A stretch of 33,439 nt of DNA from Spirochaetes bacterium GWB1_60_80 (GTDB taxonomy: Bacteria; Spirochaetota; Spirochaetia; Treponematales; UBA12059), in assembly GCA_001829185.1 (NCBI GenBank), contig MIAR01000045.1:1-33439 (forward strand), written 5' to 3'. The position numbers and the translations under genes are program-made. This document shows, piece by piece, positions 30,950 through 33,439 of the stretch (position 1 is the first letter of the stretch; each line of letters begins with the position of its first letter). The notes below the pieces were generated by a model. It was not told the DNA's origin. It did no database searches and saw only the letters and a list, made by a program, of their open reading frames with translations.

Positions 30950-31883
30950 ATAAAGCTCTTTCCGGCCAATTCCACCCGGAAGAGACGCGCCGGGTCGCCG
31001 CTAGATGGGGCCAGGCCGTAGGCCAAACCGGCCCGGACGCAGGCCGCCTTGACCTGGCGGCAGTGCGCGTCCATGGCCAGGCGGTAGCCGTCGATGACGG
31101 CGGCGTCGACATACAGCGGCGTCTCCTGCCCGTCCTCGGCGTCCAGGAACAGGCTCTCACCGGACAGAGCCGGATCAAGTTCCTCCGGCGCCAGCACCTG
31201 AAGAGCTAGAATCTCGGCGCCGCTGGCGCCAAAGGCGCTGATGGTGGCGGCCCAGTCGGGGTAAAGAAAGTCGCTCAAGATTACCGCCAGGCACTTGCGG
31301 CCGTAGCGGGCGGCGAAGCGTCGGGCGGCCAGCAGGCCGCCGCTGACCGCGCCTTGGCCTTGGCTGCCGGCCACGACCGAGCCGCCGGCAGCGACGGCGC
31401 CGCCAGTGGACTGCGGGTCGGCCGCCGTCAGGAAGGATAAGGCATGCACCAACTCGGGCAGGCCGCTCTTGGCGCGCTCCGGCGGCAACAACTCGAGAAA
31501 GTCCGGCCGCATCAGCGCGATAGCGGCGCGGTCGCCATGGTGCACGGCGGCGCCGGCCGCTATCGCCGCCAAGCGACGGGCGTACCACAGCTTCTCGGGA
31601 AAGCCGTAACCCATCGAGGCGCTGGTGTCGAGCAGTACCACCAGGGTAAGTTCCTTTTCCTCGGCCGCCAGTTTAACCACCAGCTTACGCAGGCGCAAAA
31701 AGACGTTCCAGTCCACCCGGCGCAGCTCGTCACCGGGGGCATAGTCCCGGTAATCGGCGAATTCGATACCGCCGCCGGCCGTCGGGCTGCGCTGCTCGCC
31801 GACCGAAAAGCCGGAGACCTTGCGGCGCGGCTGGATGCGCAGGTTGTTGGCCAGCTGGTAATCGGCGGCCTTGAGGAAAGCTT

Positions 31884-31887
<4 letters not shown>
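30943..31887 (-). CDS. DUF58 family protein
   Basis: A 314-residue protein with a GTG start that overlaps the MoxR stop (GTGA). The DUF58 signature FADYRDYAPGDELRRVDW is at 43-60. A vWA-like core follows: VVLLDTSASMG (MIDAS-type DTSAS, 87-91), then LLAARRFAARYGRKCLAVILSDFL. No membrane segment or signal is present, so it acts in the cytoplasm or at the membrane surface. DUF58 proteins pair with MoxR AAA ATPases across bacteria, as seen here. The Ala/Gly-rich insertion near residues 165-180 is not typical of the core. Confidence 0.9.
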
Positions 31888-32981
<1,094 letters not shown>

Positions 32982-33025
32982 ACCGATCGTTCCTTTCATC
33001 TCCCGGTCAGCCCGGCTGTCCGCGC

Positions 33026-33439
33026 TCAAGGCGTGGCGGTCCCTTGCCCGGCCTGTTCTATCAATGCTAAATAATAATCACGTATGGCGGCCTGGTACTC
33101 GGCCGGCAGGCTGCTGCGGGCCAGGGCGGCCTCGGCGGCGGCCAGCGCGGCCTGCAGGCGGTCGACCGCGGACAGGCTGGAATCGCCCCCCGGCAGTACC
33201 AGTTCGAAATAGGCGCCGTTATCGAGCGGGCGGATTACCAGGCTGTCGCCGGTGGCCCGGGCGGCGATCTCGCCCCAATCGGCGGCCGAGCCGCTGCCAC
33301 TGCCGGCCAGCGGCTCGCCATCGGCATCGGCGCCGCCCGCCGGGTCGTCCTGACCGCTGCCGTCGCCTTCGTCGCCCGCCTCGTCTCCGTCATCGCCGCC
33401 AGACGAGGCTCCGGCACCGCGCGGTCGGTTGAGCAAGGC
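33026..33439 (-). CDS. C-terminal part of a protein encoded upstream of moxR (partial)
   Basis: The frame is open to the window edge, so the start lies outside. About 137 residues are visible: an acidic Gly/Asp-rich low-complexity linker (about 45 residues) followed by a compact domain with WGEIAARATGDSLVIRPLDNGAYFELV and a helical tail (LQAALAAAEAALARSSLPAEYQAAIRDYYLALIEQAG). The tail recalls the C-terminal regions of proteins preceding moxR in spirochaete-like operons, but I cannot name it. It ends 45 bp before the MoxR start and is probably in the same operon. Confidence 0.7.
   Translation of the reverse strand, partial: ALLNRPRGAGASSGGDDGDEAGDEGDGSGQDDPAGGADADGEPLAGSGSGSAADWGEIAARATGDSLVIRPLDNGAYFELVLPGGDSSLSAVDRLQAALAAAEAALARSSLPAEYQAAIRDYYLALIEQAGQGTATP

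Noticed and set aside
28670-31021. 783-codon open frame on the plus strand
   Set aside because: It is antisense to the vWA/BatA-like genes, which have recognisable domains and linked starts. Long antisense frames are expected in GC-rich coding DNA.

Overview
The window is a chromosomal segment of a GC-rich, double-membrane bacterium. Lipoproteins, PEGA-type and LysM envelope proteins, a sCache chemoreceptor, tryptophanase, a lysine-fermentation ammonia lyase and a MoxR/DUF58/vWA operon together suggest an anaerobic, amino-acid-fermenting member of the Spirochaetota (Treponema/Rectinema-like). That placement is an inference from gene content; there is no rRNA or marker phylogeny in the window.

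Layout. 1-1130: a CAT-anticodon tRNA with its own promoter and terminator, a gene-free stretch, then a MutT-type Nudix gene. 1177-6711: envelope and housekeeping genes, including a transglutaminase-like secreted protein, an RluA pseudouridine synthase, a DUF72 protein, two tandem 109-aa secreted paralogues and a cupin-like protein. 6761-8597: a CmpB-type membrane protein with a degenerate HD tail, coupled to a free-standing intact HD protein. 8594-11489: a minus-strand operon of AAA ATPase (DUF3696 type), PIN nuclease and RNA ligase; the first two genes are broken by identical mobile elements. 11627-13867: YbaK deacylase, a radical SAM enzyme and a VapBC toxin-antitoxin pair. 13895-14718: 3-aminobutyryl-CoA ammonia lyase and a MaoC-type hydratase. 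14911-17904: LysM protein, lipoprotein and PEGA-repeat protein. 18068-21757: MutM, an MFS transporter and tryptophanase. 21847-26260: chemoreceptor, its upstream partner, and a 5'-nucleotidase. 26518-33439: an operon of MoxR, DUF58 and two vWA membrane proteins, preceded by a partial gene.

The main discovery is a 129-bp non-coding mobile element (MITE). Four copies, identical by eye and all in the same orientation, lie at 995, 9508, 10496 and 26389, with a 48-bp derivative at 3079. Every copy is flanked by a perfect 4-bp duplication fitting YTAR. Two copies split the PIN and ATPase genes; removing each element and one duplication restores full reading frames in silico. Two others landed on TAG stop codons and recreated them. 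The element is folded into three consecutive hairpins and no transposase is present.

The operon the element has broken looks like an RNA-cutting and RNA-sealing system: a sensor-like ATPase, an RNase-fold PIN protein and, translationally coupled to it, an RNA ligase. I know of no described system with this exact composition, so it is the best candidate for something new here, seen in an inactivated state. Another recurring trait is promoters sitting 6-10 nt from a start codon without a Shine-Dalgarno sequence, which suggests leaderless mRNAs for rluA, the radical SAM gene, mutM and the MFS gene.
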